Of a stretch of 8,174 bases of DNA, positions 5,506-8,174 are shown piece by piece. How positions within the stretch are numbered: position 1 is the stretch's first letter; each line of letters begins with the position of its first letter. The notes under the pieces are model-generated. The model saw nothing but the letters and a program-made list of their open reading frames with translations. It was not told where the DNA came from and made no database searches. Location: positions 1 through 8,174 of the forward strand of contig CAMOIK010000092.1 of assembly GCA_946615875.1 (NCBI GenBank), written 5' to 3'. Source of the DNA: an uncultured Verrucomicrobiota bacterium (lineage in GTDB: Bacteria > Verrucomicrobiota > Kiritimatiellia > RFP12 > UBA1067). A program made the translations under genes and the position numbers.

Positions 5506-6666
5506 TCACTTGGCCTCGGTGGCCTTGATCCTGTCCCAGGCCTTGTTGTACAGCTCCATGGCGCCGGGGATCGCGTCGATCGCCTTCAGCACCTGGCCGT
5601 GCGCCATGACTTCCGGCGGGAGTATGATCTGCGCGCGGAACTCCGCGTCGAGGGCGTCGATGCCGGGCTTGACGGGCATCGGTCCGAGTATGTATTCCAT
5701 GTTGGCCTTCGCCACGTCCGGCCGGTAGAGGTAGTCGATGAAGGCGTAGGCGAGATCAGGCTGCGTCGAGCCGGAGGAAAGCACCATCTCGTCGAACGCG
5801 ATGGCAAAGCCTTCCCTGGGAAGCGCGAAGCCGATGTCAGGGCGCGGCGGCATGTCCTCCTCCTCGTCGCCGAGGATGACCTGCGTGGAGTCGGTGGAGT
5901 AGCCGTGGCCGATCCATGTGGCGCCGGACGCCACCTCGGTCTTGTACGACTCCGCGTCGAACTTGCGGATGTTCTTGCGCCAACCCAGCACCACTTCCAC
6001 GGCCTTGTCGATTTCTTCCGGCTTGACGGAGTTCACGTCGTAGCCCAGGCTCATCAGCCCCGCGCCGATGACTTCGCGGATGTCGTCGAGCAGCGTCACC
6101 CTGCCCTTCAGGCGCTCGTCGCCGAGGATCGCCCAGGAATTGACGTCCGCGCCGGCGGGGATGCGCTTCTTGGAGTAGCAGAAGCCGGTGTATGTGACGG
6201 CGTAGGGGACGTTGTACCTGAAGGCGGGGTCGAGTATCTGCGAGGAGAAGGACTTGTCGAAGTTCGCCTTGACGTTCGGCAGCTTGGAGTGGTCCAGTTC
6301 GCGTATCAGCCCTTCTTCGGCCATCAGCGCCACGAGATACGAGGACGGCGTGATGATGTCGTAGCCCGTGCCGCCCGCCTTGAGCTTGGCGTACATGGTT
6401 TCGTTCGAGTCGAAGGTGTCGATGATCACGCGGCACCTGTGCGACTTCTCGAAGTCCTCGATCACCTCCGGCGCGATGTAGTCCGACCACGTGTAGAGGT
6501 GGAGTTCCGCGCCGTCGCCGGACGCGTCCCTCCCCCCCTCTTCCGCCCGTTCCGTGGAGCCCTCCGGGGGCACGGCGGGGTTGTCCGGCGACTTTTCGCA
6601 GCCGGCGAATGCGAATGCGGCGATTGCCGCGGCGGCGATGGCGCGCCTGCCGAATCGTTCTTTCAT
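5506..6666 (-). CDS. potD: PotD-type polyamine ABC transporter substrate-binding lipoprotein
   Basis: This 386-residue receptor should deliver spermidine/putrescine-like polyamines to the PotBC permease. A basic start and Ala-rich core end in a lipobox (FAGC, Cys23), indicating a lipid-anchored periplasmic protein; a Ser/Glu/Gly-rich linker follows to about residue 53. LYTWSDYI at 57-64 matches the first PotD binding segment. Compared with remembered E. coli PotD, D195 and E198 (in DDIREV) match Asp168 and Glu171, W251 matches Trp229, and D292 matches Asp257. The position of Trp255 is A290, so one aromatic wall of the polyamine site is missing. YLYRPDVAKANMEYI (312-326) is the conserved C-terminal family segment. 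An acidic insert, GDEEED, lies at 266-271. The ATG at 6666 follows the potC stop by four bases with AAGGA ten bases upstream. The family is secure; the exact ligand is uncertain. Confidence 0.9.
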   Translation of the reverse strand: MKERFGRRAIAAAAIAAFAFAGCEKSPDNPAVPPEGSTERAEEGGRDASGDGAELHLYTWSDYIAPEVIEDFEKSHRCRVIIDTFDSNETMYAKLKAGGTGYDIITPSSYLVALMAEEGLIRELDHSKLPNVKANFDKSFSSQILDPAFRYNVPYAVTYTGFCYSKKRIPAGADVNSWAILGDERLKGRVTLLDDIREVIGAGLMSLGYDVNSVKPEEIDKAVEVVLGWRKNIRKFDAESYKTEVASGATWIGHGYSTDSTQVILGDEEEDMPPRPDIGFALPREGFAIAFDEMVLSSGSTQPDLAYAFIDYLYRPDVAKANMEYILGPMPVKPGIDALDAEFRAQIILPPEVMAHGQVLKAIDAIPGAMELYNKAWDRIKATEAK

Positions 6667-6670
6667 AGTC

Positions 6671-7501
6671 CTATTTTCCTTTCGGGGTTCTTGTTGCGGG
6701 TTGTCTGCGCGAGAGCAGCTTGGAAAGGCCGGCGAGCGCGCAGGTGAAGATGAGCATCAGCGTGGAGAGCGCGAAGACCGCCGGGAGGTTGCGCGAGTGC
6801 TTCGTCATCGAGCTCACGTAGGTCGGGAACGTGTTCGTGCCGGCGCCGTTGACGAACGACGTGATCACCACGTCGTCGATCGACAGCGTGAACGCCAGCA
6901 GCCCGCCCGCCACGATGCCGGGCATCAGTATCGGCAGTTCCACGTGGAAGAACGTGTACCACGGCCCGGCGCCGAGGTCGTACGCCGCCTCCACTATGCG
7001 GTCGTCGAAGTCCTGGAGGCGCGCCAGCACCGTCATCGTCACGTAGGAGACGCAGAACGTCACGTGCGCCACGAGTATCGTCCAGAACCCGCACTCCACC
7101 TTGAGGGCCACGAACAGCATGAGCAGCGAGATGCCGATCAGGATGTCCGGCATTATCAGCGGCGTATATACGAGCGCGTGGTGGACGGACTGCAGACGGT
7201 CTTTCCAGCGGTGCAGCGCGAGCGCGCTGGTTGTGCCGATCACGCACGAGGCGAGCGTGGCCAGCCCTGCGATGGTGAGCGACAGCCAGAAACTCTGGAG
7301 GAGGGCGCGGACCGAGCGGTGGTCGGAGAAGAGCCTGGCGTACCACTTGGTCGAGAAGCCCGCGAAGTCGCCGGACGCGTCGAAGAACGACATGGTCATG
7401 CCGTTGGGGATGAAGCCGTAGGCCACCACCAGCAGGATGGGCACGTAGAGGAATGCCAGCACCAGCGCCAGCACCGTGACGGAGAAGAAGGACCGCCTCA
7501 T
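6671..7501 (-). CDS. potC: Spermidine/putrescine ABC transporter permease PotC
   Basis: This 276-residue inner-membrane permease is one half of the polyamine channel, pairing with PotB. An N-terminal membrane segment (about 8-29) is followed by a periplasmic stretch with FSTKWYARLF (49-58), as in PotC proteins, and then about five more hydrophobic segments. The EAA loop, which contacts the ATPase, is at 171-196 (EAAYDLGAG, then ELPILMPGI). SIDDVVITSFVNG (207-219) is a further PotC signature. The length is normal for the family. The ATG at 7501 shares an ATGA overlap with the potB stop and has a strong GGAGGT at 7507-7512. The frame stays open far upstream, but that part is antiparallel-free shadow over potB and lacks permease features. 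Translation is probably coupled to potB. Confidence 0.92.
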   Translation of the reverse strand: MRRSFFSVTVLALVLAFLYVPILLVVAYGFIPNGMTMSFFDASGDFAGFSTKWYARLFSDHRSVRALLQSFWLSLTIAGLATLASCVIGTTSALALHRWKDRLQSVHHALVYTPLIMPDILIGISLLMLFVALKVECGFWTILVAHVTFCVSYVTMTVLARLQDFDDRIVEAAYDLGAGPWYTFFHVELPILMPGIVAGGLLAFTLSIDDVVITSFVNGAGTNTFPTYVSSMTKHSRNLPAVFALSTLMLIFTCALAGLSKLLSRRQPATRTPKGK

Positions 7502-8174
7502 CGCGCACCTCCGCTTCCGTCGAGCAGCAGCCGCGCCGTCTCGCGTTCGAGCCGCCGCCGGCCCCGCGCGTCCTGCCGCTTTTTCCAGTACACCGCCGCC
7601 GCCAGCGGCACCAGCACCGACACGGCCATGAGCGTGGCGAGGGCCGAGGCGTGCGGGATGTTGCGGTTCTGCATCGCCCGCATGAATATCTTGTTGCCTA
7701 TCAGCACGCAGTCGGTGCCGCCGAGCATCTGCGGGATCACGTAGGAGCCTATGGCCGGTATGAAGACCATCAGCACCGCCGACACTATCCCCTGGCGTAT
7801 GCCGGGCACGAAGATCTTGCGGAAGGCGTAGAAGCCGTGCGCGCCGAGGTCCCGCGCGGCCTCCAGCAGGGAGAAGTCGAACTTCTCCGCAGCGGTGTAG
7901 ATCGGCATTATGGCGAACGGCAGGAACGAATACACCGACACCAGCACCACCGCCGCCTCGCTGTCGAGAATCGTCGATGTCGCGGGATCGACCGGCGCCG
8001 CCGACGCGAACCCGATCCATTCGAGAAAGCGCTGCGCGAAGCCCGGCAGCCAGTTGAAGAGCCAGTCGCACGTCTTGAGCCACGCCAGGTAGCAGGCCTG
8101 CAGCCAGCCGTCCGGGTGGAGCATCGTCTTCCACGCGAAGACGCGCACCACGAAGCTCGTCCAGAACGGCAGCA
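7498..8174 (-). CDS. potB: Spermidine/putrescine ABC transporter permease PotB (5' end cut by window)
   Basis: The last 224 residues are visible; the frame runs off the right edge, so the start is not in the window. The visible part opens with LPFWTSFVVRVFAW, the conserved PotB segment after the second membrane helix. SVYSFLPFAIMPIYTAAEK and the EAA loop (EAARDLGAHG, then IFVPGIRQGI) follow, then IPAIGSYVIPQMLGG, all typical of PotB. Compared with E. coli PotB there is an insertion of roughly 25 Trp/Leu-rich residues between the conserved AW segment and LEWIG. A GTG at 8151 is only an internal Val. The gene overlaps potC by four bases. The ATPase gene potA would be expected upstream, outside the window. 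Confidence 0.9.
   Translation of the reverse strand, partial: LPFWTSFVVRVFAWKTMLHPDGWLQACYLAWLKTCDWLFNWLPGFAQRFLEWIGFASAAPVDPATSTILDSEAAVVLVSVYSFLPFAIMPIYTAAEKFDFSLLEAARDLGAHGFYAFRKIFVPGIRQGIVSAVLMVFIPAIGSYVIPQMLGGTDCVLIGNKIFMRAMQNRNIPHASALATLMAVSVLVPLAAAVYWKKRQDARGRRRLERETARLLLDGSGGAR

Noticed and set aside
5599..7744. Long plus-strand open frames opposite potD and potC
   Set aside because: Low-complexity Arg/Val/Glu-rich translations with no motif, antisense to well-supported genes.
7502..8134. N-terminal extension of the potC frame upstream of 7501
   Set aside because: It lies within potB in another frame and shows no permease features; ATG 7501 has a strong ribosome site and the ATGA overlap.

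Overview
The window is GC-rich DNA in which every supported gene lies on the minus strand, so transcription runs from the right edge (base 8174) to the left. Protein features suggest a Gram-negative (diderm) bacterium: a lipobox substrate-binding protein, Sec signal peptides, and a GH20 enzyme with an extra C-terminal region. A PVC-type or Bacteroidota-type host would fit, but this is a low-confidence inference because no phylogenetic marker is present.

Right block, 4374-8174. The 3' part of potB, then potC and potD, encode two inner-membrane permeases and the lipoprotein receptor of a spermidine/putrescine-type ABC importer. potB and potC share an ATGA overlap and potC and potD are 4 nt apart. 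The ATPase gene (potA) is not in the window and would be expected beyond the right edge. Directly after potD, almost without a gap, comes a secreted or periplasmic N-acetylmuramoyl-L-alanine amidase (Amidase_2 fold) with a Lys/Pro/Ala/Gln repeat linker and an unrecognised C-terminal region. A strong hairpin lies at its start.

Middle block, 1933-4359. A metal-homeostasis pair: a CsoR-family repressor with the Cys-His-Cys ligand set, then a P1B-type metal-transporting ATPase. A near-consensus promoter (TTGACA, 18 bp, TATAAT) precedes the repressor gene. Its spacer holds a CsoR-like operator, and a second, perfect palindromic copy of the operator sits between repressor and pump. The repressor predicts Cu(I), but the last two membrane segments of the pump do not carry the usual Cu(I) motifs.

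Left block, 1-1900. A secreted GH20-family beta-N-acetylhexosaminidase-like enzyme with its own extended -10 promoter, followed by an AT-rich repeat/palindrome cluster at the left edge.

No RNA gene, CRISPR array, insertion sequence or integrase was seen. There is no gene-free stretch over 300 bases. I find no wholly novel system. The most interesting points are the two-operator metal circuit with an atypical pump, the PotD-like receptor lacking one aromatic pocket residue, and the hairpin between potD and the amidase.
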